A stretch of DNA of 64,000 nt from Actinoplanes sp. TBRC 11911 (GTDB lineage Bacteria; Actinomycetota; Actinomycetes; Mycobacteriales; Micromonosporaceae), in the NCBI RefSeq assembly GCF_012933445.1, contig NZ_JABBNC010000012.1:163658-227657 (forward strand), written 5' to 3'. This document shows positions 32,857 through 40,610 of the stretch, piece after piece (within the stretch, counting starts at the first letter, position 1; every line of letters begins with the position of its first letter). A model generated the notes under the pieces. It did no database searches and had not been told where the DNA came from. It saw nothing but the letters and a program-made list of their open reading frames with translations. The position numbers and the translations under genes are program-made.

Positions 32857-33719
32857 GACGGCCGTCCTTGGTTGTGTACGTCGCCGTTGATGACCCCGGC
32901 GACCGCACCGTGCCGGCCGCCGTGCACCTCGACGTGGATGTCCGGGCCCTCCCCCGCGTCCGCTCGCGTCCCCGCCGGCACGGCGATGAGGTCGGCGGCC
33001 AGCGCGGCGGCGAAGCCCGCGGCGTTGCGCGCGGCTTCCGCCTGCGACCGCCGGTCGCCGTGCTGCGTGCCGCCCGCGCCTTTGGCGGCAGTTTGTGACT
33101 TCGTGCCGTCGGCGCGGTCGCTGATGGCGCGGATGACGCCGACCGGGGTGCCGCTGAGCTGCCCCGCCTGGGCGGCTCCGGCGGCCTCCATCTCGATCGC
33201 CAGCGCGTCGTCGTAGTGCTCGCCGATCCAGCGCCGGTGCGGGGAGTCCGTCGCGTCGTGCAGCACCTCCCCCGAGGCGACGGGACCGAACCGCACCCGG
33301 CCGAATCGCCGGGCGAGGTGATGGGCGGCCTGCTGGACGCGGTGATCGAGCTCCCAGACGCGGGGCCGCGACTTGGGCCCGGCGTCGCGGGCCGCCGCAC
33401 CGTGGTACGCGTACACGTGCGTGGCCGCGACGATGTCGCCGAGTATCAGATCCGGCTTGAGGGCTCCCGCCACCCCGGCGAAGAGCACTGCGATCGGCGA
33501 GAACCTGCGGATGGCGCGCTCGGCGATGACCGCCGAGGGATGGTTCCCTTTGCCGGTGAGGGCCAGGACGACTTCCCCACCCGCGTAGAGGGTCCCGGTC
33601 TCGAACAGCGTGCCGGCCACGGAATCGAGCCGGTGGACGGTGACGAGCCGTTCCCGGACGGCTCGGTATTCAACGTCAAGGGCACTGAGAATCACGACCA
33701 GCGATCGACGCTCGTTCAT
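32853..33719 (-). CDS. PNP/MTAN-fold nucleosidase with C-terminal amyloid-like motif
   Basis: 288 residues. The nucleoside phosphorylase/nucleosidase fold is shown by VVILSALDVEYRAVRERL, LALTGKGNHPSAVIAERAIR, VLFAGVAGALKPDLILGDIV, the purine-site ALAIEMEAAG and the catalytic-Asp region VIRAISDRADG. After about residue 265 comes an extension, GGRHGAVAGVINGDVHN, matching the N-terminus of the next protein at 12 of 17 positions. MTAN enzymes cleave N-glycosidic bonds of purine nucleosides. The extension and coupled partner suggest an effector under control by motif contact rather than ordinary salvage. Confidence 0.82.
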   Translation of the reverse strand: MNERRSLVVILSALDVEYRAVRERLVTVHRLDSVAGTLFETGTLYAGGEVVLALTGKGNHPSAVIAERAIRRFSPIAVLFAGVAGALKPDLILGDIVAATHVYAYHGAAARDAGPKSRPRVWELDHRVQQAAHHLARRFGRVRFGPVASGEVLHDATDSPHRRWIGEHYDDALAIEMEAAGAAQAGQLSGTPVGVIRAISDRADGTKSQTAAKGAGGTQHGDRRSQAEAARNAAGFAAALAADLIAVPAGTRADAGEGPDIHVEVHGGRHGAVAGVINGDVHNQGRPS

Positions 33720-33810
33720 GTCATCAACCCAACGTGGTGTCGGAGCAAGAACGGGTTACGAGGAGGCGATACACATCGTCGCCGCTGGTCCTACCGAAGA
33801 CCTACCGCCG

Positions 33811-34596
33811 TTACGTCGTGACGTTCAGCCAGCCTCCGTCCACGTAATACGTCGAGCCCACCGAGTACGAGGCGCGCTCCGAACACAGGAACACGAAGAA
33901 GTCGGCCACCTCCTCGGGCGTCGCGAACCGGCCGATCGGCGCGTTCTCGTCGGCGATCTTCTGCAGGTACTGCTGCCAGGTCTGGCCGGTGCCCTCGGTC
34001 AGCAGCTTCGCGGTCTTGACCCAGTCGCCGGTCATGACCAGGCCCGGGTTCACCGCGTTCACCCGGATGTTGTCGCCGATCAGCTCGTTGGCCAGGGTCT
34101 TGGAGAACATGACCAGCGCGGCTTTCGTCACGTTGTAGATCGGCTCGTAGCCCAGCGGCTGCGTGGCGCAGATCGACGCGTTGTGCAGGATCACGCCGCC
34201 GCCGCGGGTCTTCATGCCGGGGGCGAGCGCACGCGCCAGCCGGACCGCGGCCATCACGTGCAGCTCCCAGTACATCTGCCAGCGCTCGTCCGGCGCCGTC
34301 ATGATTTTTTCTTCGCTGCCGGTGCCGGCGTTGTTGATCAGGATGTCGGCAGCCCCGAACGACTCCCGCACGGCACCGGCGACCGCGTCGGCACCGGCCG
34401 GTTCGGTCAGGTCGGCGGGGACGGTGACGACGCGTACGTCCTTGATCTCGGCGGCGACCTCCGCCAACTGCTTCTCGTCGCGGGCGCACAACACGAGATC
34501 GACACCTTCGGCCGCGAGGCCGTGCGCGATCGAACGGCCGATACCGGCGCTTCCCCCGGTGATGACGGCAACCTTGCCGGCGAGGCGTAAGTCCAT
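33811..34596 (-). CDS. Short-chain dehydrogenase/reductase
   Basis: 261 residues. The NAD(P) loop TGGSAGIGRSIAHGLA, the NNAG motif (ILINNAGTGS) and the catalytic YNVTK are intact, with the Ser upstream in HNASICATQ. The C-terminus VGSTYYVDGGWLNVT is typical of classical SDRs. The substrate is unknown. TAGCCT six bases before the ATG suggests a leaderless transcript. It lies just downstream of the desaturase on the same strand, but has its own promoter. Confidence 0.9.
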   Translation of the reverse strand: MDLRLAGKVAVITGGSAGIGRSIAHGLAAEGVDLVLCARDEKQLAEVAAEIKDVRVVTVPADLTEPAGADAVAGAVRESFGAADILINNAGTGSEEKIMTAPDERWQMYWELHVMAAVRLARALAPGMKTRGGGVILHNASICATQPLGYEPIYNVTKAALVMFSKTLANELIGDNIRVNAVNPGLVMTGDWVKTAKLLTEGTGQTWQQYLQKIADENAPIGRFATPEEVADFFVFLCSERASYSVGSTYYVDGGWLNVTT

Positions 34597-34605
34597 GGTG
34601 GCAGG

Positions 34606-35616
34606 CTAACGCCCGCGCAACTCGGCCCCGACGTCGTGCAGGTGGCGCAACCCTTGCGCGTACGACTCGGCGAGACCGGTCAGCTCGTACGGGACACCGA
34701 TCTCCCGGCAGTACGCCTGCACGATGGGCTGGGCCTTGCGCAGGTTCGGTGTCGGCATCGCCGGGAACAGATGGTGCTCGATCTGGTAGTTCAGGCCGCC
34801 GAGCGCCGTGTCGACCAGCCACCCGCCGCGCACGTTGCGCGAGGTCAGCACCTGCTTGCGCAGATAGTCCTCGGTGCCGTCGGGATGCGGCATGCCCTTG
34901 TGGTTCGGCGCGAACGTGAGGCCCAGGTAGATCCCGAACAGCGCGTGGTGGACCACGAAGAACACGAGCGCCTGCACCGGGTTGAGCACCAGCAGCAGAG
35001 CCGAGACGTAGAAGATCAGGTGGGCGGCGAGCAGACCGGCCTCGAGGCGGCGCTGCTTGACCGTGCCGTCGCGCAGCGCCCGGATGCTGTCCCGCTTCAG
35101 CGACAGGCCCAGCAGGGTGAGCAGCGGGAAGAAGAAGTACGCCTGGTAGCGGGTCAGGAATCCCTTGCCGCGGGCCGCCTCCCGGCTCCAGACCAGCACG
35201 CCGGGCCCGACATCCGGGTCGAGATCGTCATGGTTCGGGTTGGCGTGGTGCTTGGTGTGCTTGTCCATCCAGTAGCCGTAGGACATGCCGATCGCCAGGT
35301 TGCCCGCGATCCGGCCGGCTCGGGCGCTCGGCTTGTTGGTACGGAAGACCTGCCGGTGCGCGAGGTCGTGCGCGACGAGGGCGACCTGCGCGAACACCAC
35401 CGCGAGGAAGACCGCGACGAGGAGCGTCCACCAGGAGGCGCCGATGACGAAGAAGGCCGTCCAGCCGCCGATCAACGCGGCGGCGACGAGCCCGAGGCGT
35501 ACGGCGTAATAGGCCGGTCGCCGCCGCAGCAGCCCCGCCGCGTTGATCCGTCGTTGCAGTTCGGAGAAATCGCTGCCGGCCGTTGTCGTGCGTGGCCGTT
35601 CCGCCGTCGTTGTCAT
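34606..35616 (-). CDS. Membrane fatty-acid desaturase
   Basis: 336 residues. All three histidine boxes of the acyl-lipid/acyl-CoA desaturases are present: HDLAHRQ, HTKHHANPNH and QIEHHLFP, the QxxHH form being usual for front-end and omega-type desaturases. Hydrophobic segments lie around LVAAALIGGWTAFFVIGA and FFPLLTLLGL. It inserts a double bond into membrane acyl chains with di-iron and an electron donor. It is divergent from a histidine kinase/response regulator pair over a palindrome, the DesK/DesR-des arrangement, so cold or membrane-fluidity control is likely. The ATG at 35616 was chosen because upstream sequence overlaps the promoter. Confidence 0.9.
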   Translation of the reverse strand: MTTTAERPRTTTAGSDFSELQRRINAAGLLRRRPAYYAVRLGLVAAALIGGWTAFFVIGASWWTLLVAVFLAVVFAQVALVAHDLAHRQVFRTNKPSARAGRIAGNLAIGMSYGYWMDKHTKHHANPNHDDLDPDVGPGVLVWSREAARGKGFLTRYQAYFFFPLLTLLGLSLKRDSIRALRDGTVKQRRLEAGLLAAHLIFYVSALLLVLNPVQALVFFVVHHALFGIYLGLTFAPNHKGMPHPDGTEDYLRKQVLTSRNVRGGWLVDTALGGLNYQIEHHLFPAMPTPNLRKAQPIVQAYCREIGVPYELTGLAESYAQGLRHLHDVGAELRGR

Positions 35617-35697
35617 GCGATCAAGGCAACCCGAGCGGGACGGCTTGCGCAGTCGGGCCAGTCCCCCTCTTTGTGGTCGTGCCAGGCCCACCAGGAA

Positions 35698-35717
35698 CAG
35701 TAGTGCTAGCACTACTG
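35698..35717. promoter_or_regulatory. 20-bp perfect palindrome between desaturase and two-component system
   Basis: CAGTAGTGCTAGCACTACTG, a perfect 20-bp palindrome lying 82 bp before the desaturase start and 25 bp before the kinase start. The size and symmetry suit a dimeric NarL/LuxR-type response regulator such as the one encoded downstream. Confidence 0.7.
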
Positions 35718-35741
35718 AGATCATGGCACCGGCGGCCCAGG

Positions 35742-37043
35742 ATGATGGGCATGGACTCACGGGACTGGGTGCGAGACGGATTGCGAGCGCTGGCCGGCGG
35801 CGTGCTTTCGATCGCGCTCGCGGTCGCCAGCCTCCCGCTGTTCGTGTTCTTCGTGCTGGCGCTGGCGCTGACCCCGGTGTGGGGCCTCGGCTTCATGCTG
35901 CTGCCGCTGGCCACCCGGCTGATCCGGGCGCGGGCCGACGTGGCCCGCAGCCTCGCGGGCGGCTTCGGTGTGCCGATCGCGAGCCCTTATCGGCCCCGGC
36001 CGGAGAAGGGCAGCGTGGTCGGCTGGCGCCGCTACAAATGGATCGTCACCGATCCGGCGACGTGGCGCGATTTCGCCTGGTTGCTGCCCGGCGCGATCAT
36101 CGGCTTCGCGCTCGGCGTGCTGTCGCTGATCATTCCGCTGTACGGGCTGCAGGGCATCGTTCTGCTACCACTGTGGATCTATTTGGGCACCGGCTGGTAC
36201 GGGTACGGCGTGACCTGGCCGATCCACAGCGTGGGCGAGGGTTTCCTGTCGCTGCCGCAGGGCGTGCTGATCCTCGCCATCGGGGTCGCCCTGGCGCCTT
36301 ATCTGCGACGCTTCGACGCGTTGTTCGCCCGGCTCCTGCTGGCGCCCACCCGCAACGCCGAGCTGTCGCAGCGCGTCACCGAGCTGACCGTCACCCGGGC
36401 TGACACGGTCGACGCCCAGGCCGCCGAGCTGCGCCGCATCGAGCGCGACCTGCACGACGGCGCGCAGGCCCGGCTCGTGTCGCTGGGCATGACGATCGGC
36501 CTCGCCGAGGAGATGGTGGACCGCGACCCGGACACCGCACGCAAACTGCTCGCCGAGGCACGCGAGGTCAGTTCCACCGCACTGGTCGAGCTGCGTCATC
36601 TGGTCCGCGGCATTCATCCGCCGGTGCTGGCCGAGCGCGGGCTCGACGGTGCGGTGCGGGCACTCGCCCTCAACCTGCGGATACCCACCAATGTGGACTC
36701 CAGCGTCGAGGAGATCGGCCGGCTCGACACGCCGGTGGAGTCCGCCGCCTATTTCGCGATCGCCGAGATGCTTACGAACGCGACCATGCACAGCGGCGCC
36801 ACGTTCGCCTTCGTCTCGATCAAGCGACTAGGCGACACCCTTCTCATCGAGGTGGGCGACGACGGCCACGGCGGGGCGGACCGATCGAAGGGCACCGGCC
36901 TGCGCGGAATTGAGCGTCGCCTGGCGGCCTTCGATGGCACGATGGCGGTGTCCAGTCCGCTGGGTGGGCCGACCATCGTGACCATGGAGCTGCCGTGCGT
37001 GTTGTCATCGCCGAGGACCATGCTCTCCTCCGGGACGGATTGA
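35742..37043 (+). CDS. NarL-type sensor histidine kinase (DesK-like context)
   Basis: 433 residues. Two helical hairpins at about 19-60 and 108-185 form a small putative sensor without a large outer domain. The phosphoacceptor is H238 in RRIERDLHDGAQARLVSLGM (HisKA_3), followed by the ATPase N box (LTNATMHSG), G1 (VGDDGHGGA) and GTGLRGIERRLAAF. The divergent desaturase suggests it monitors membrane state as DesK does. Start could be 35742, 35745 or 35751. The end overlaps the response regulator gene by 49 bp. Confidence 0.88.
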   Translation: MMGMDSRDWVRDGLRALAGGVLSIALAVASLPLFVFFVLALALTPVWGLGFMLLPLATRLIRARADVARSLAGGFGVPIASPYRPRPEKGSVVGWRRYKWIVTDPATWRDFAWLLPGAIIGFALGVLSLIIPLYGLQGIVLLPLWIYLGTGWYGYGVTWPIHSVGEGFLSLPQGVLILAIGVALAPYLRRFDALFARLLLAPTRNAELSQRVTELTVTRADTVDAQAAELRRIERDLHDGAQARLVSLGMTIGLAEEMVDRDPDTARKLLAEAREVSSTALVELRHLVRGIHPPVLAERGLDGAVRALALNLRIPTNVDSSVEEIGRLDTPVESAAYFAIAEMLTNATMHSGATFAFVSIKRLGDTLLIEVGDDGHGGADRSKGTGLRGIERRLAAFDGTMAVSSPLGGPTIVTMELPCVLSSPRTMLSSGTD

Positions 37044-37630
37044 CCCGGATCCTGGAGGCGTTCCACCTCGACGTCGTCGCCACGGTCGAGGACGGGCCGT
37101 CGCTGCTGCCCACGCTGGTCGAGCGGCAGCCGGACGTGGCGGTGGTCGACGTGCGGTTGCCGCCGACGTTCACCGACGAGGGCCTGCAGGCCGCCATCGC
37201 CGCTCGCACCGAGGTGCCGGGCATGCCGATCCTGGTGCTTTCCCAGCATGTCGAGCCCCTGTACGCGCGGGAGCTGCTCTCCGACCGCAACGGCGGCGTC
37301 GGATACCTGCTGAAGGATCGGGTGTCCAATGTGGCCCAGTTCGTGGACGCGGTGCACCAGGTGGCGGGCGGCGGCACGGTCATGGACCCGGAGGTCGTGG
37401 CCCGGTTGCTCGACCGCCGCGCGCCGCTGGACGTGCTGACGAGCCGCGAGCGCGAGGTGCTCGCGGAGATGGCGGCGGGCCGGTCGAACGTGGCGATCGC
37501 CGGGCGGCTGTTCGTCAGCGAGAAGGCGGTGAGCAAGCACATCAACAACATCTTCACGAAGCTGGGCATGCCACCGTCGGACGACAACAACCGCCGTGTG
37601 CTGGCCGTCCTGGCCTACCTGAACGGCTGA
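36995..37630 (+). CDS. NarL/LuxR-family response regulator (DesR-like context)
   Basis: 211 residues from a GTG inside the kinase gene, with GGAG upstream. The receiver has the acidic pair (IAEDHALLRDGL), phospho-acceptor D52 (VAVVDVRLPP) and Lys of GYLLKDRV. The output HTH is LTSREREVLAEMAAGRSNVA and FVSEKAVSKHINNIFTKLG. It should be phosphorylated by the coupled kinase and bind the nearby palindrome, controlling the desaturase. Confidence 0.92.
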   Translation: MRVVIAEDHALLRDGLTRILEAFHLDVVATVEDGPSLLPTLVERQPDVAVVDVRLPPTFTDEGLQAAIAARTEVPGMPILVLSQHVEPLYARELLSDRNGGVGYLLKDRVSNVAQFVDAVHQVAGGGTVMDPEVVARLLDRRAPLDVLTSREREVLAEMAAGRSNVAIAGRLFVSEKAVSKHINNIFTKLGMPPSDDNNRRVLAVLAYLNG

Positions 37631-37654
37631 CGCGGCGCGGACGCTCGCGCCGCC

Positions 37655-37745
37655 TGGGCGGCGGGCGGCTGGCGCCTGGGCGGCTGGCGGCTGGGCGGCT
37701 GGCGGCTGGCGGCTGGGCGGCTGGCGGCTGGCGGCGGCTGGGCGG
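37655..37745. repeat. GC-rich tandem repeat, GGCGGCTGG units
   Basis: The 130-bp convergent gap between the response regulator and the LigD-type polymerase is filled by units of GGCGGCTGG and GGGCGGCTGG, some ten copies with small length changes. No start codon with a ribosome-binding site is associated. Probably slippage-prone simple sequence. Confidence 0.75.
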
Positions 37746-37760
37746 CGTAGAAACCCGGCG

Positions 37761-38726
37761 CTAGTCGGCGTCTGCGGGCCCCTCCAGGCCGGCTTTCTCG
37801 TCGCGGGCCGCCCACTCCAGCAACGGCTCCAGCGAGAACGCCTCGTCGTCGATCGTGGCGTGCAGGTCGCCCAGTTCGGCGAAGCGGGCGGGCACCGTCT
37901 TCACCGTGAACTCCCGCGGCTCCACCGACGGGATCTCGTCCCAGGTCACCGGCGTCGAGACGGTCGCGGTGGGGACGCCGCGGACCGAGTACGCGCTGGC
38001 GATCGTGTGGTCGCGCGCGTTCTGGTTGTAGTCCACGAACAGCTTCGCCGGGTCGCGGTCCTTGCGCCACCACGTGGTCGTCACGTCGTCCGGCGCCCGG
38101 CGCTCCACCTCCCGGGCGAAGGCCAGCGCCGCCCGCCGCACGTCACCGAAGCCCCAGTCCGGATTTATCCGGACATAGATGTGCAGGCCGCGGCCGCCAG
38201 ACGTCTTCGGATATCCCCGAATGCCCAGCGAATCCAGCACTTCGTGCGCGACCCCGGCCACCCGCCGAACCCGGTCGAACGGGCAATCCGGCATCGGATC
38301 CAGGTCGATGCGCCATTCGTCCGGCTTCTCCGTGTCGGCGCGGCGGGAATTCCACGGATGGAATTCGACCGTGGACATCTGCACCGCCCAGATCACATCG
38401 GCGGGCTTTGTCACGCACAGTTCGTCGGCATGCCGGTTATAGCGCGGAAACGTCACCCGCACCGTCTCCAGCCACGGCGGCGCACCATGCGGCACCCGCT
38501 TCTGGTGGACCTTTTCACCGGCCAGCCCGTCCGGGAACCGGTGCAGCATGCACGGCCGCTCCCGCAACGCGCGCACGATCCCGTCGCCCACGGACAGGTA
38601 GTAGTTGACCAGGTCGAGCTTCGTCAGGCCGAGGTCGGGAAAATAGACGCGGTCCGGGTTCGAGACGCGCACCGAGTAGTCGCCGACCTCGACGTCGGTC
38701 GCCGGGGACTTGCCAGCTGCCGCCAT
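37761..38726 (-). CDS. Stand-alone LigD-type polymerase domain (archaeo-eukaryotic primase fold)
   Basis: 321 residues equal to the PolDom of mycobacterial LigD. Catalytic acidic motif WRIDLDPMPDC, the SGGRGLHIYVRI signature and the FVDYNQNARDHTIASAYSVR segment are present. PolDom adds (ribo)nucleotides and fills gaps at double-strand breaks in Ku-dependent end joining. No ligase, nuclease domain or ku lies next to it. TAGGTT six bases before the ATG suggests leaderless translation. Confidence 0.9.
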   Translation of the reverse strand: MAAAGKSPATDVEVGDYSVRVSNPDRVYFPDLGLTKLDLVNYYLSVGDGIVRALRERPCMLHRFPDGLAGEKVHQKRVPHGAPPWLETVRVTFPRYNRHADELCVTKPADVIWAVQMSTVEFHPWNSRRADTEKPDEWRIDLDPMPDCPFDRVRRVAGVAHEVLDSLGIRGYPKTSGGRGLHIYVRINPDWGFGDVRRAALAFAREVERRAPDDVTTTWWRKDRDPAKLFVDYNQNARDHTIASAYSVRGVPTATVSTPVTWDEIPSVEPREFTVKTVPARFAELGDLHATIDDEAFSLEPLLEWAARDEKAGLEGPADAD

Positions 38727-38753
38727 GAAGCCAACCTAGCCCGAGATCAGCGG

Positions 38754-40463
38754 TCAGAGGTGGGTGTCGTCCAGGTCGGCGAGCAGGGTGTCCCGCGACT
38801 CCAGCAGATCCAGCAGCGGCCCGATGCGCGGCAGCTCGTGTGTGAGGAAGTAGCGCGCGGCCAGCCGCTTACCCTCGTAGAACGCCTCGGTCGACCCCGC
38901 CGGGACGGCCGACAGCTGAGAAACCCACATCCAGGCGATCACGAGATGACCGGCCGCTTCCAGGTACGCCGTGGAGTTCGCCAGCGCCACGGTCGGCGAA
39001 CCCGATTCCCACAGCCGGGCCGTGACCGCTTCGAGCCGATCACACGCGTCGAGGACCGCCGGCGACGACTTCGCGTCCGCCCGGATCCGCGACAAAAGTA
39101 ATCGCAGCCCGGCCCCCTCGGACATGACGACCTTGCGACCGAGCAGATCCAGGCCCTGAATCCCATCCGTACCCTCATGAATGGAATTAAGCCTATTATC
39201 GCGATAAAACTGTTCTACCGGATATTCGCGCGTATACCCGTACCCGCCGTAGATCTGAATCGCGTGATCGTTGGCCAGACGGCACCACTGCGACGGCCAC
39301 GCTTTCACGATCGGCGTCAGCACGTCCAGCAGCAGGTCGTTCTCCGGCGACGGCTCGTCCAGCAACTTTGCCGCGTAAAGGACAAGAGCGAGACCCCCTT
39401 CCACGTACGCCTTGGAGGCCAGCAGCATCCGGCGGACATCCGGGTGACGAATGAGAGGGACCGCGGGCGCCGACGGATCCTTGTCCGCCACGGGACGCCC
39501 CTGGGTTCGCTCACGGGCGTACGAAAGCGCATGTAAATATCCCGTGTAGCCGAGCGCCACCGCGCCCGCGCCGACCCCGATCCGGGCCTCGTTCATCATA
39601 TGGAACATGTACGCGAGACCGCGCCCCTCCTCCCCCACGAGATAGCCGCTCGCGTCCTCGAACGACAGCACCGCGTTGGTGGTGCCACGGAACCCCATCT
39701 TGTGGTTCAGCCCGGCCAGGACGACGCCGTTGCGGCCGGTGACCGTCCCGTCGGCCGCGACGTGGTGTTTGGGCACGATGAACAGCGACAACCCCTTGAC
39801 TCCGGCCGGTGCGCCGGCGGCCCGGGCCAGCACCAGATGCACGATCGTCTCGCTCAGCTCATGGTCGCCGCCGGAGATCCACATCTTGCTGCCGGTGATC
39901 CGGTACGTGCCGTCGCCGCGCGGGGTGGCCCTGGTCAGCACGTCACTGAGCGACGACCCGGCCTGCGGCTCGGACAGGCACATCGTCCCGGTGAAGCGCC
40001 CGTCGAGCATCGGCTTCGCGTACGTCTCGATCTGTTCCGGCGTCCCGTAGCGCAGCAGCAACGACGCGTTGGCCATGGTCAGCATCGCGTACGAGGCGGT
40101 CCCGATGTTCGCGGCCTGGAACCACGCGAAGCAGGCCCGCGCCACCACGTGCGGAAGCTGCAGCCCGCCGACCGAGGCGTCCATCGTGCTCGCCGGCAGC
40201 CCGGTCTCGTTGAACACCTTCAGCGCCGCGGCGACCTCGGGCACGGTGTCGACGCGTACCCCGTCAAAGGTTGGCTCTTCGAGGTCGTTGCGCCGGTTGT
40301 GCGGGGCGAAATCCCGCTCGGCGATCTGCGCGGACACGTCCAGGAACGCGTCGAACGTCTCGCGCGAATGCTCGGCGAACCGGTCCCGCTCGGTCAGCGC
40401 GGTCACGTCGAGCCATTCGTAGAGCAGGAAGTCGAGATCACGCCGCGACAGGATCGTGGACAT
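38754..40463 (-). CDS. Acyl-CoA dehydrogenase, long form
   Basis: 569 residues. FAD-binding and substrate segments are visible: GTMCLSEPQAGSSLSDVLTR, ITGSKMWISGGDHELSE, GFRGTTNAVLSFEDASGYLV and the C-terminal region YGGYGYTREYPVEQFYRDNR followed by IHEGTDGIQGLDLLGRKV. The extra C-terminal domain of about 120 residues places it with long acyl-CoA dehydrogenases such as the methylthiopropanoyl-CoA (DmdC-like) group. It oxidises an acyl-CoA at C2-C3; chain length unknown. An ATG at 40496 is an alternative start. Confidence 0.88.
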   Translation of the reverse strand: MSTILSRRDLDFLLYEWLDVTALTERDRFAEHSRETFDAFLDVSAQIAERDFAPHNRRNDLEEPTFDGVRVDTVPEVAAALKVFNETGLPASTMDASVGGLQLPHVVARACFAWFQAANIGTASYAMLTMANASLLLRYGTPEQIETYAKPMLDGRFTGTMCLSEPQAGSSLSDVLTRATPRGDGTYRITGSKMWISGGDHELSETIVHLVLARAAGAPAGVKGLSLFIVPKHHVAADGTVTGRNGVVLAGLNHKMGFRGTTNAVLSFEDASGYLVGEEGRGLAYMFHMMNEARIGVGAGAVALGYTGYLHALSYARERTQGRPVADKDPSAPAVPLIRHPDVRRMLLASKAYVEGGLALVLYAAKLLDEPSPENDLLLDVLTPIVKAWPSQWCRLANDHAIQIYGGYGYTREYPVEQFYRDNRLNSIHEGTDGIQGLDLLGRKVVMSEGAGLRLLLSRIRADAKSSPAVLDACDRLEAVTARLWESGSPTVALANSTAYLEAAGHLVIAWMWVSQLSAVPAGSTEAFYEGKRLAARYFLTHELPRIGPLLDLLESRDTLLADLDDTHL

Positions 40464-40610
40464 CGGAGGCACCGCCGTTCGATCGAGGACCCTCATTCTG
40501 CGGGGGAATAGTCCAAGTTGTCGACGACCGCACAAGTTGCGCCTTGCCAGCGGTGGCCGAACAGGAAGATTCTGCGAACACCGGTGTTCCGGCGACGGGA
40601 GCGGGGTCGG

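Noticed and set aside
32853..33719. Simple purine-salvage nucleosidase
   Set aside because: The C-terminal motif shared with the coupled membrane protein makes a stand-alone salvage role less likely, though it cannot be excluded.
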